Source of the DNA: Branchiostoma belcheri
Lineage: Eukaryota > Chordata > Leptocardii > Amphioxiformes > Branchiostomatidae
Direction of reading: 5' to 3'
Assembly: GCF_001625305.1 (NCBI RefSeq)
Contig: NW_017803824.1
Coordinates: 1,886,960 to 1,950,959, forward strand
DNA: 64,000 nt
Shown: piece after piece, positions 34,501 through 45,003 of the stretch
Layout of the letters: every line of letters starts with the position of its first letter
Numbering within the stretch: position 1 is the first letter of the stretch
The notes under the pieces: model-generated
Database searches by the model: none
The model's input: only the letters and a program-made list of their open reading frames with translations
What the model was told of the DNA's origin: nothing
Made by a program: the position numbers and the translations under genes

Positions 34501-37500
34501 ACAGAAGTTACAATGTCTGTAACAGGCCTAAGATATACATTGTACTGGAACAGGCAGTAAAAAGAGTAACACGGTAACAGCTTTGGGTACAGTTTGAAGC
34601 TTGCTTTATCACTAGTACTAGTAGTAATTGGTTAATCATAAAACATACCGATATCACGTGAAACAAGACATCACAGCATGGACAGGGGACACAAAGAAAC
34701 ATTGACAGAAATACTGGGTCATTACGAGATAGACATAACACCGGTATGTATGGGTGTGCCCCTTTTGATTAGCCTAGTGACCCTGAAATGACAGTCTACA
34801 GAAATGACAACCTGTACGGTTACCAAGAAGTACTTCAAGTAGAACAAATTTTCTACAAACTAAGTTTCCTCTAGATTGCCAGTTTTAGTGACACACTTCT
34901 TTAAAAAAACTCATGTTTTTCAGCATGTGTTTGTTGCACCAAACTGACAATGTCCATCCTATAGGGTGGGGAATCTGCAAAGAAACATTTCTTGTCATTT
35001 TGCCAACTGTCTAGAAATTGTTTGTATTGTATGATTAATCTGCTCAACCAGGGGTACAATTAAAAGATTCAACAACAAAATTTCTTACAAATTCACCAGT
35101 TCTGGCCTTACTAGAAATGGCCTCTTTCACTATCATGCTACCCAGACAGGGATTTACTGGTATCATGTCTAATATAAGTTTTGGTAGTGTCAAGAACATT
35201 TGTGTTTCTAAAGAACTACATGTGTATAAACTTTAAGCATTGACAAATGATATCTTAAAAGACTACTAAATAAGAAAACAAGATGTCTTTAGGATAGTTT
35301 CCTTCAAGCAACTGTTCCTACCCTGTCTCTTTCTCAGAGGGTCTTACTTCACTGTTTATGGTAAATACAGCTCTACGACTGACATTTCATGTTTGACAAG
35401 GTCAGTGCAAAGCTGTGTCTACTCCCGGCACAAGTAGCACCCCCCAACGGACTCCAAACAGGCAAATATTGACCAACAGCCCTGTACAAACATCAGGTGG
35501 AGGGGACCTTGTTCCACCCTGCTCCTCTCTTCCTGCTAAACCAGCATTGATCAAGGATCACATCACTTTTTTCCCAGTAATTACCAGCTCGTGTCAACAG
35601 GACGTGACTTGTTAGAGAGGCACTGATATCCTATCATTGTAGCAATGACTAACTCAAATGCATTGAAACGTGCAGTTTTTCTCCTTTCTAAGCTGTAATA
35701 CCTGGAGGATATCTCCCAACAACAATGCCTGATCCTACCTGGATGATATGTTGAAAGGAGCCACACCCCCAGACAGGTGTGGCAGGCGGCTTTACCTGTT
35801 CAGACTTGTCCATGTCAGCGGGGAACAATAGATACTTGAAGGGTCGGTTCAGCTGACCAAAGACCAGAAAATGGACCTACGGTGCCTTAAGCCACACACT
35901 TGCAGACAATCTACTTACAGGGTCCAGTTTAAGTCTGATTACTTTGGTTCAACATATTGGTGATAACCAGAGTACTTAACTGTTAACAACAATCTTTTCT
36001 TTGCAAAACTTCTTTGCAAAACTTCTTAGCCACTGCAGTGAGTTATGCAGCTATGAGTATGAGTATTGTAGAGGGTGTGTCTAAGACAACGCCCCTCTGC
36101 TATAAATATAGCCTCGGGTGAAATCTCCAACATGATTTCTCAGTTGGCAGGACTCAGACATTAAAAAGCTAAGATGAAACAGCTTGAATCATTCCTCATG
36201 AAGTAACGCCACCAATACTTCACCTGCCAAGCAGTGATACAAATGTACCTAAGCCTGATACAAAATGAATCATTTTATGGTCTTCTTTTGTAAACGTAAG
36301 ACAACCAAAACGTAAACAAACCGGAAAAGGTTTGGTCACAGACAGCGTGGCATAAAATACATCCAGGATTCTTGCACGGTTTTCATCCATAGTACTAGTA
36401 TATGGCTCAAAGCATGACAAACCTGTGAGGACTTCAAAACTATTCTTTCTTCTAAGGATGTAAGGATCATCACGGCTTATCGTTTCCAGGATCTCAGCCA
36501 CCCCCAACGACCCCTACCTGACATGGCGGGTTTGTTTTGAGGGGCGTGGCAGGGCCCTGGGTGTTACCAGACAAAATAAATCAATCTCCAAAAGGAAACA
36601 AACCTCACCTTCAGAAAGGTTTAACCCAATTCATCTAGTGTCTAACACAGGGAAGTGTGTCAGAGAAAGTACAAGACAGACCGAACTTACAGCAGCTCTA
36701 AGTCTGACAAACTTCCAGTCCTTTCTTGGAAAGCAGTACCATTTGTTTAATGGGGGTGTGGTGTTGCCAAAATAGTTACACCTAGTCAAGGAACTTGTGG
36801 GGTCTTGGGTATCAAAATGCTGAAGCAAGATTTACATGCACTTAAAACAAACAGCCTTTCTTGATAAAAATTAACAAATAGTATCTTTGAAGTTTAAGTT
36901 GAATCAACTACATGTACAAAGGGCCCAAATGTAATTTCGTGGCGGATTATGAGAAATGTAAATTCAAACTAAAAGTTGGACCCTGAAAAACCATTCGTCA
37001 CTTTTTTTACTGCACACTACCACGTACCTTGGTCATAGACGAACTGAGTTGTGCACCACTAACATTGCAGCTACAACAGCATAGTAGCACTATTTGAAGA
37101 GCATAGTTAGTTCTGTAGTAGTTTTCTCTCCTTTCCCCTGACATTGACTTCATGTTAGGAAGCAAATACATTTTGGGTATTTTCATTTGAAAACAAAGTG
37201 CACACCAAAAACCAAATTATCCCACATGCAACCTTGAATATGCAGGATGTCAGTAAACTAACAAGTATCAGCTGTGGCATATCCTGGTAAGACCATATCT
37301 GAAACACTATAAATTTCCATCCGTCTAGACTTAAACGACAAGTTGCTCACTGTGAAAGGCAAAACTTTCAAACACCCTACTGCAAAAACGGTATTCAACT
37401 GTAACAGACCACATATTTACGGGCTAACTGAAGTGTTTTGCATAACATATATGAAAGGTATGTTAACAATGATACACCTTTTCACAAACACTACCATAGA

Positions 37501-40500
37501 CAAGAACAGACATCTAATGATCCATCCCGACATTCCTGACGTCCTTACCTGTTCGGCTGCCAGGTCCCCATTGGTTGTCTTGTCTCCTCTGATCTTTACT
37601 CCTTCCGCCACCTGTGAGAGTAAAACACAACAGGAGTCAGGTGTAGTCTGGTAGAACCAATGTTTACAGTACATGTGTACTCATACTCATAGTCACAGTA
37701 TTATGTATTATGATATCTCCTGTTACTGACAGAACAGAACAACAAAATACATGTAGATTATATAATTGTTATCATATGTTTACAATCATACTACTAAGTA
37801 CTGATTGTGCACTAGGCTATTCTCTACTATTGTTACGTTTCTAGGGATGGCTTGCCTTACACTGGACTTGATAGCCTCTACCAGGCTTTGGAAGAAGCTG
37901 GAAAGAGTAGAAATTTGCCAAATATGCAGTTAATTTGCCAGGGGGGTTGGTCTGCTAGTAAAGGTGTACCGGGGTGTGGTAAACTGTACCTGTTTAGCAG
38001 ACCAACTCCCCTGGCATGATAACTGTCTATTTGGCCAATGCCTACTTTATCCAGCCGCTTCTGAAGCCTGGTAGAGGCTAACAACTTACCATGCCCCTTC
38101 AAAAGGAACGCAACATGCAGAAATGTGCAGAACAGGAGCTTGATTATTATAATTTTGTGGAATAACTCCTCTGGCATGTCATGTATCTATTGGCCAATGT
38201 CGACTTTTTCCAGCTGCTTCTGAAGCCTGGTAGAGGCTAACTGTAACTGTTCTGCACATTTCTACATGTTGCGTTTCTTTCAAAGAGCCATGGTGACTTG
38301 ATAGTAGTCTCTACCAGACTAACTACGCTGGCTATATATAGGAGAATATTTGCCAGGGTAGTTTGGCCGCCTTGTAGGTTTGACTGGCCGCGCAGTTCGG
38401 AGGGAAAGAAATTACCTCCCCGCGGCCGGACTCTCTTGACCAATCTTACTATCTTTTTTGTCAAATTCTATGATCCGTATTCCTGTAGAAAGGCCTGGTA
38501 GAGGCTAAGTTGTTAACCTCTACCAGGTATTCAGGTTCAGCGGTGGGTCTGCTAATCATGGCTGCATACCAGCCAAGAAATTATGCATCACCCCACCCAC
38601 TCCAGGGTAAACAGGTAAAGGTCAGGCTGATTTATTCACAGGTGTGTACAGACTCACACCATGACACATAGTGATGCATACCTAAACCCAATTTTAGGTT
38701 CAGGTCCGGATTCAAGTCCAGAGGTTTAGGTTCAGTCCGGACCTAAACCCATGGCATATTCAAAATTGCATGTTGGCAACCTTGCAATGTTGCCTGGGTG
38801 AAACTTTGGCCACATAACATGGAGGCCGGTACTTGACGATGCCCGATGACAATGTTTTCTTCATTTTGCAGCAAAGATTTTACAATCTACGGAAGGTTTT
38901 AGGTGGTTTGGAAAGAAAAGGGGTATGTGAAATGATCTTTTATGGTAATAAGTCCGGACTCGGTTCTTGACTTTTAGTTTTTTTTTTACTTGAACCTAAA
39001 CATTCTTACAAGTCTGGATCCAAGTCCAGTGAACCGGTATGCATCACTAGTGACACATACATTATCTAGAACATGTCAGCTACAGGTAAGGCTCACCTCA
39101 GCTGACTTGTTGAATACATTGTATAACTATTATTTTCAAAGAAAACATGTACATTTACATCATGAGCATTAGGCTCCACCGCAAGATGGCCTTTTTGTCA
39201 CCAGTAAATGGTGTTCAGTTCAAAGTCCTCACCTCACTATAACTAATGTCAGTCGCAATGTGCCATATTTGATTAGCCTTTGCATCTTTGAGATATAGAG
39301 TTGTAGCTATCTTTCAATCATAATCACTAGCATTGCGAACAAGGACATGGCTTGGTACAATCACAGGGACAGCCTTCAAGCAAGGACAGAGTGGAAGTTA
39401 AGATATCTGCCCTTTTTGGCACTGTTCATTTTGAACTGGAAATGATTTGAAACAAGGAGGTTGGAAATCTCATATCCTTGATTCAACAAGACGGCAAGTT
39501 TTGAAACCTAGACAGTAATGTATCATCCTTCTCTAAGTACGCTTACACAGGGGTTTCCGCTGTTTTCCCTTGGTGCTTACTGTAATTCTGGGCTGATCTC
39601 CAAGCACTTACACTTGGCACAGTTGGGGACAGACTTTGTATTCTACTGAAGAATGGCCACACATCAGATTAAGGAGTGATTTACACAATGGAATTCTTGT
39701 TCCGAAAAAAATGTCATTTCAGACTCATCAGAGGATTCAGTATGTCATGGTTAGGAGTCCAGTGAAACATTGATGCGTTCTCTGCCACTTTGTGTTTTGT
39801 CACGGTGTGTTCTGGCACTACCACTGTTTCCTACTGGGTAGGATTACGCCATGGTATTTTCCATTAGCAAATTGACTAGATTTGTTTGAACACTAGCGGG
39901 GCAAATTGGATAAGCAGTCCATCTTCTGACACATTCGAGATATAAAGTGTGGTCATAAATGCCATTCTCTGTCATGTCTAGGCAACAATGTGCAATCAAC
40001 CTTACCAGGTTATAAAACTATACAGTGGAAGCCTGTCTGTCACTACCTCCAATTAAACTGGTGATAGGCAGGATGATCTAACGACAACAGCAATTAACTA
40101 CATAGCCAGGATGTCATTCTGGTTAATTTTAGGTCAATCTAATAGTCATCTTTCCCAACAATTGAAGCAGACAACCTCACTAGGGCTGCATCCAAGCCTN
40201 NNNNNNNNNNNNNNNNNNNCTTCTAGTGGTCTCCATTTTTCTCTCTTCACCCTATATCTGCTTGGAGATTGATTCAAGCTTTGTGCATCCCCTTTGCCTA
40301 CATGCATGTACTGAATGGTGATGTGGGCTATTCCATATGTTCACAAAAGGAGGGGGTTGGAAACCATTGTGGAGTGTCCAATTTTGCATATCAGGTATCA
40401 TATTTCACATTAATTTTGCAACAACCCATCTCCTAATTGCTATGACTGCTTTCTGCTCAATTTCATCATAAATGAATAAGTCTTCCCTTTCTTTTACTAT

Positions 40501-42561
40501 TCCATATTCTTTCCACCAAACTATTGATATTCTTTCTACCCAACATCCTGGTGTGCCTTCATTATCTGTATCTTTAAAAAAAAACACTGACTATAGGATA
40601 AATACAAGTCACTGGTTATATGACTCCCCTATAACCCCTTTGCTGGATCAAAAAAAGGGGATTGTTTTTTCACAGCCATGACCTTGACCTGTTTCCCCAG
40701 TCTTGCATGGTGCAGGTGAAGACCTCAGTGTTTGATACACATTTCTGATGACCTGCACCAGGACAGCTGCAAGTCTATAGCTTAAGAAGTCTGGGGCTAA
40801 GGCTAGTCTCCACCTGACTCTTTCTCTACCAGACTCTTTTGCAGGCTGAATAGACAGTAGAAATCGGCCTAAAAAGAATGTAGCTGGCCAGAGGAGTTTG
40901 CCAGCCAGAGAGGGCCCAGTTTGCCTGCATGGAGTTTACAATCAAAAGGCAAACTGGATCCTCTATAGCTGGCCAACTCCCCTGGCCAGCTACATTCTTT
41001 TTAGACCAATTTCTACTATTCATTCAGCCTGCAAAAGAGTCTGGTGGAGACTAGTACCAATGCAAGAGGGGCTACAACAAAGAAGTCTGTCCTGCACTGC
41101 TTGGTACCAGTCTTGTTCTTGACAAGGAAAAAGCACTTGAACATTTCCGGGTCCTAACAGTATGTCAACACAGTCAACACACCCTTTCTTCTAATCTCTA
41201 CAAATACCAGCGAAATATTCGTCATAATGACGTGCAAGAAAAGGACAAACTAGAATCCATTCAACTGCAGTGCCTTCCTTAGTTTCTTTGTTGCGTGTGT
41301 CATTTCCTCACCTCTATTTCCCTGAAACAGCGATGAACAGTGCTGTTGGAATGCTTGTCACTGTAAAAAAGAGATTATGAGATGTTATACATATAAAGCA
41401 TTCATCACATTATGCCTAACTAACTGGTCATTGCTGTAATGAGACTGAAATAAATGTAAAAAGGGTATAAAACATGTCTCAACATAACACCAATAGTCTT
41501 CAATTTCCTTGGGACATATGAATTATGATAATTGATAGAGCTCTTCCTTCTACAATATAAAAAAAGAAATCATGCCTTAACAAAACTGAATAACATCGCA
41601 GCTTTTTGATACACAGATTTGATATTATAATGTTGGTTGATGATGATTATAATGTTACACTAGGGAGATACAGTGTATAACTGTAGAGTGGGCTAATAGG
41701 GCAAACGGCGAGATTTGCCAAGGATTGGTCAAACAAGTGGTTTAGCACACAAACAATCCACAAATCTCCCGCCTAACCCAAAACCAACAGATTAAGGCTA
41801 GAGACTTTTAGTCCAGACACTGTATCTGGGCTTCGGTAGTCACCACAAACCGTACGCACCAACGCGTCCTACACTTTGTTATGCAATTTGATGCCGAAAT
41901 TTTGTTTTGACACTGTAATCATAACGATGCGACTAAAACCAAAATACAAATCGACAAGACAACAGTCTCATCCTTGTTTACATGGACACATTCCAACTAG
42001 AAATCACTTGCATCTGTGTCCTTTACGTCAAACTTAACCCGGATGACTGCCGGCAAACCGCGGGAACATACAACTGATAGAAAAGAGCTGACGTCTACTA
42101 AAGGATGAATGAAGCGCCTCTGCCAGGCCGGGTCAGACACATTATTATACTCAGCGTTACTCACCAAAATGTCTCCATACAGCGGTCGCAAGCAGTGTAC
42201 ACTTGATCTGAAAATGGAGAATAAGAGAACAACATTCTAGTCAACTCGCGTTGAGGGTTACTGAATGTATACTGGGACACAGAACGTAGTACGGGAAATA
42301 TTTTTTTCCGACCAGGAATTTTTGACCGTTCGATATCTGACCCTACGGTCGGTTCGGCTTCCTGTGACGAAAGACCTTGATAAAACAGGCAAAACAAATA
42401 GTAGGGAACGCAAGGATCGTCGGCTCACTTTGCTCCTTACAGTCCTTGTAGGCACAGTACTTGTTTGCTGATGTTTCAGACGAGCTCCCCTTCGCCATTT
42501 GTCCGGTTTTCTTCTTAAAATCAGCGGATACCCCACTTTTCATCGCCACTGCAGCAGCCAT
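31592..42561 (-). CDS. KLF3/8/12-type transcription factor with N-terminal AN1 zinc finger
   Basis: Nine coding exons in transcript order give 379 residues: 42561-42429, 42207-42165, 41360-41312, 37611-37549, 35852-35796, 33758-33452, 33061-32905, 32421-32264, 31764-31592. Phases agree at every junction (1, 2, 0, 0, 0, 1, 2, 1). Residues 36-70 fit an AN1 zinc finger exactly (C-x4-C-x9-C-x2-C-x4-C-x2-H-x5-H-x-C). PVDLS at 135-139 is the CtBP co-repressor motif of KLF3, KLF8 and KLF12. Exon 7 ([19 protein letters not shown]) matches the KLF12/KLF8 middle segment. Three C2H2 fingers at 299-321, 329-351 and 359-379 have KLF spacing and contact residues, and the protein stops at the last His. Expected role: nuclear CACCC/GC-box binding and repression. 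The start has an AAGATGG context. The AN1 exons could belong to a separate gene; the 20-N gap and a 3.7-kb intron lie between them and the KLF part. Confidence 0.8.
37872..38080. mobile_element. Fold-back MITE, TAGCCTCTACCAGGC family
   Basis: Ends TAGCCTCTACCAGGCTTTGG and its complement, with the internal block CCAGGGG-GTTGGTCTGC inverted on the other arm. It is close in sequence to the 3544 and 43073 copies. The target duplication is not convincing. It lies in intron 3 of the KLF gene. Confidence 0.8.
38106..38276. repeat. Inverted repeat enclosing a half MITE
   Basis: Arms of about 29 bases (GAACGCAACATGCAGAAATG and its complement) enclose a copy of the right half of the neighbouring MITE, ending AGCCTGGTAGAGGCTA at 38239. 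It looks like a partial duplication and inversion next to the 37872-38080 element. Confidence 0.65.
38302..38507. mobile_element. Fold-back MITE, diverged TAG-CTCTACCAG copy
   Basis: The left end TAGTAGTCTCTACCAGACTA and right end GGCCTGGTAGAGGCTA are inverted, and the arms continue as GCCAGGGTAGTTTGG and its neighbourhood. Like the copy at 37872 it is preceded by GACTTGA, suggesting that one arose next to a duplicate of the other's flank. Confidence 0.65.
38665..39052. mobile_element. Terminal-inverted-repeat element, TAGTGATGCATACC type
   Basis: Left terminus TAGTGATGCATACCTAAACC and right terminus GGTATGCATCACTA are inverted. Internal GTCCGGATTCAAGTCCAGAG blocks occur in both orientations. 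The centre (TTGGCCACAT, GATGCCCGATG-CAATGTTTTCTT) is homologous to 53300-53460, so both belong to one family. No open frame survives. Confidence 0.7.
40200..40219. other. Assembly gap (20 Ns)
   Basis: Twenty N characters lie in intron 3 of the KLF gene model. Just to the right (about 40254-40270) is a MITE right end, ATCTGCTTGGAGATT, without its partner, so the gap probably hides the other arm of a fold-back element. The true size is unknown. Confidence 0.98.
40804..41053. mobile_element. Fold-back MITE, diverged relative with TAGTCTCCACC ends
   Basis: The arms pair TAGTCTCCACCTGACTCTTT with its complement (AAAGAGTCTGGTGGAGACTA) and share the internal TAGAAAT-GGCC and CCAG-GGAGTT blocks with the TAGCCTCTACCAGGC family, around a GC-rich centre. 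It lies in intron 3 of the KLF gene, between the gap and the third AN1 exon. Confidence 0.7.
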
Positions 42562-42655
42562 CTTGGCCCATTGACGTCATCCGCCACACCCACATCCGGG
42601 CCTTTTCATGGGTGGGTCCACTCGGGTGGGGTGGGTGTGGCAGGGTGGGGCACTT
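42562..42655 (-). promoter_or_regulatory. TATA-less proximal promoter of the AN1-KLF gene
   Basis: Immediately upstream of the ATG are AAGATGG overlapping the start (YY1-like), a palindromic CRE TGACGTCA at 42572-42579, a CACCC box CCACACCCA at 42583-42591 next to an ETS-like CCGGATGT on the - strand, and a second cluster of CACCC-type sequence at 42618-42650. CACCC boxes are the binding sites of KLF proteins, so autoregulation is possible. The motifs are seen directly; their use is inference. Confidence 0.55.
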
Positions 42656-43072
42656 CTATGTTTGTACGGCAAGAATTTCATCAAAAAATATTTCTACTCA
42701 AGTATCGTGCCATATATAGGGTAATGGTAGATTCCTGTGTACCTGCGTTACTTTTGTTTCTCGTTCTTATCTCTCGAAACTAAAAATCAAACCCCAAAGT
42801 CACCGCCGGGATGTGAGATCCCCACACACCACCCCTTTGATCGACGACAGCGCACTCAGCCGTGAAAAGGCCACTCTCGGTATCCTTGGAATTCCGTAGC
42901 CATGGAAACGGCGAGGGAAATGGGCAGGATAAATTGAACTTTCTGACGATCTGTTGCCTTTTCGGGAAAAGCTGTTGGGGCTGAGGGATGCCAGCAGTGC
43001 CTAATCATGGCTGACACTCACAAACAACCGTGAACGTGTCAGTTTAGACTCCTGTCATTGACAGGTGTTTAC

Positions 43073-43281
43073 TAGACTCTACCAGGCTTCGGGAGGCGGC
43101 TGGAAAGAGTAGAAATCGGCCAAATACAGAGATAACACGCCAGGGGAGTTTTTCTGCTGGAGAGAACAGTTTGCCGCTCCAGAATGTTCTTTCCCAGCAG
43201 ACAAACTCCCCCGGCATGTTATCTCTCTATTTGGCCGATTTGTACTCTTTCCAGCCGCCTCCCGAAGCCTGGTAGAGGCTA
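43073..43281. mobile_element. Fold-back MITE with 9-base target duplication
   Basis: The left end TAGACTCTACCAGGCTTCGG pairs with the right end CCGAAGCCTGGTAGAGGCTA. The flanks are identical (GGTGTTTAC on both sides), the cleanest duplication of this family in the window. Internal arms carry GGAAAGAGTAGAAATCGGCC and its complement, so nearly the whole 209 bases can fold back. Confidence 0.9.
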
Positions 43282-43519
43282 GGTGTTTACAAATCCTCCT
43301 ACGATCTACAACAAATTCAAACACTTTTACGAACGCGGAGCTATTTACTTTACAGCTGTGGAATACTATGAAAGGACGTCTTTATGCGCCGAACTTTTAT
43401 CAGTGACGCTTCTCGCCTCCGCAGTCGGCTAGCCGCGATAAACGCTAGGCGTGGTCACCTTTGTACCAAGCTTTGCAGACAAGTTAAACAATAGCAAGGG
43501 GACGGCGTTTTTAAATGAG

Positions 43520-43894
43520 TAGCCTCTACCAGGCTTAAGTGGTTGCTTTAAATGGTAAAATTTGGCCAAATACACGGATATCATTACAAACATGCCCGGG
43601 AGTCTGCTAAAGGAGAATAGTTTTCCCAAGAAGGTTAAATGGTTTTCCGCTCCGAGTCATCATACTTTATTTCTGCTCTCCAAGCAGAGGTTTGGGTTAT
43701 TCTTGCCGTGTTTTTAGGTTTTTTATCGGAGTTTCTTTTTTGCACTGAATTGTTTTTACCAAATAACCCAAACCTCTGCTTGGAGAGCACTAGTCACACG
43801 TATGATACTTTTCCAGGCGCATCTGAAGCCTGGGTAGAGACTCTTTTTTCTTCTACTCTTTTCCAGTTGTCCCATCAAAGCCTGGTTTAGGCTA
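43520..43894. mobile_element. Fold-back MITE carrying a nested second MITE
   Basis: The outer element has TAGCCTCTACCAGGCTTAAG at the left and CCTGGTTTAGGCTA at the right, with flanks TTAAATGAG and TTTAATGTG (7 of 9 match). Inside, 43676-43787 is a separate fold-back with ends CTCTCCAAGCAGAGGTTTGG and complement around a T-rich centre. Single ends of that inner family occur at 16252 and 54222. The order of insertion is therefore readable: outer first, inner later. Confidence 0.75.
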
Positions 43895-44065
43895 TTTAAT
43901 GTGTCTGTGTACGAGTGCACGTCCACGAAGACGTAGACGATCCCGCAGCCAGAAAAGGTCAGACTGGGCGTGAAGCCGCGCTGCTTCTGACTTTCAGGTT
44001 GGACCGGGTCTGTGCCGGTGGGTGTGGCGCGATGTTTACTGTACACTGCGGCATCGATCACGGGA

Positions 44066-44242
44066 CAAACATCAAGCAGATGCCTTTCGGTGGCAAGACA
44101 TTGTCCATTAGCCAGAGGAGTTTGTACGGCCACCGAAAGGGATCTTTCCGACAGCGAAACGGTGGCCGTACAAACTCCTCTGGCTAACTTGTGGATAATG
44201 TCTTGCCACCGGCCGCCGAAAGGGATCTGCTTAGAGATTATA
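44066..44242. mobile_element. Fold-back MITE, CTCCAAGCAG family
   Basis: The arms pair ATGCCTTTCGGTGGCAAGAC and AGCCAGAGGAGTTTGTACGG with their complements around a short centre. The right end ATCTGCTTAGAGATTA matches the 19345 element's end with one change. GACAAACAT occurs on both flanks, a likely target duplication. Confidence 0.8.
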
Positions 44243-44997
44243 GTAGACAAACATGCCAGTAGTGTTTACATTGGCAATGCAGCTCGGTAGTATACAGCAA
44301 CCGATTTAGAATCGTACCACTTTACACGTTTATAAAAGGAGTTCTCGTTTATATATGTATAGTGGCACAAGCTCCCGTTTTATATTGGATTAAAGATGGA
44401 CTCACCATGGCATGATTCTCATGATGCATATTGCACCTTTCAGTGCCCCAAGGCCAAGGTACTGATTACGTACTAATAAACGAACGTTGACTGTTTGGGC
44501 TGATAATCAACTTTTTCTCGCAAGTGTATAGTCATAGAAGACCAGACGGCTTAGTAATTTCGAAATTCTGTCGCTAGCTCTCGTCTGAGTTGTGTGGCAA
44601 AGTCGGGGACTTGACTGTTTATACAATGTAAAACAAAGTACGGCAACCGTGAAATATATTATATTACATGTACCAAGTCAGAACGAAAAGGCGACGCCTA
44701 CTACTAGTACTAGTATTTGAAAACGACCCTAGCGAGTCAAGGGTTGGAAAAGTTTCTTAAGAGGCGAGTAAGTACAGTAAAGTTTTCTTATACCGATAAA
44801 TGAGCCACATTCAACAACCGTTGAAGGGTTGGAAAAGTTTGGTAAGAGGCGAATAAGGACATTTAAGTTTTCTTATGCCAACAATTGAGCTGCTTTCAAC
44901 AACCGGCGTTTAAGTTCTGCTGATAGACAATAAATAACACACTTTGAAGAGCACAACAGGAATAATTCAGACATGAACGCTATGAGTTTCCAGTATT

Positions 44998-45003
44998 TTT
45001 ATT
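44998..45003 (-). terminator. Candidate poly(A) signal of the TBC1D1/4-type gene
   Basis: TTTATT on the + strand is AATAAA on the transcript, 2.46 kb after the stop at 47460. The interval 45004-47459 has no other gene-like content and would be the 3' UTR. AATAAA at 45322-45327 (- strand) is an alternative nearer the stop. Confidence 0.5.

Larger units (their letters stand above)
42656..44997. other. Spacer between the KLF promoter and the TBC gene 3' end; MITE-rich
   Basis: About half of this 2.3-kb interval consists of fold-back elements (43073-43281, 43520-43894, 44066-44242). A near-repeat GGGTTGGAAAAGTTT-TTAAGAGGCGA occurs at about 44732 and 44825. No gene is supported. Confidence 0.6.

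Noticed and set aside
42441-42561. First AN1 exon ending at the GTAAGG donor at 42440
   Set aside because: It is in the same phase but replaces the second AN1 cysteine and spacing; ending at 42429 restores the exact C-x4-C-x9-C pattern.
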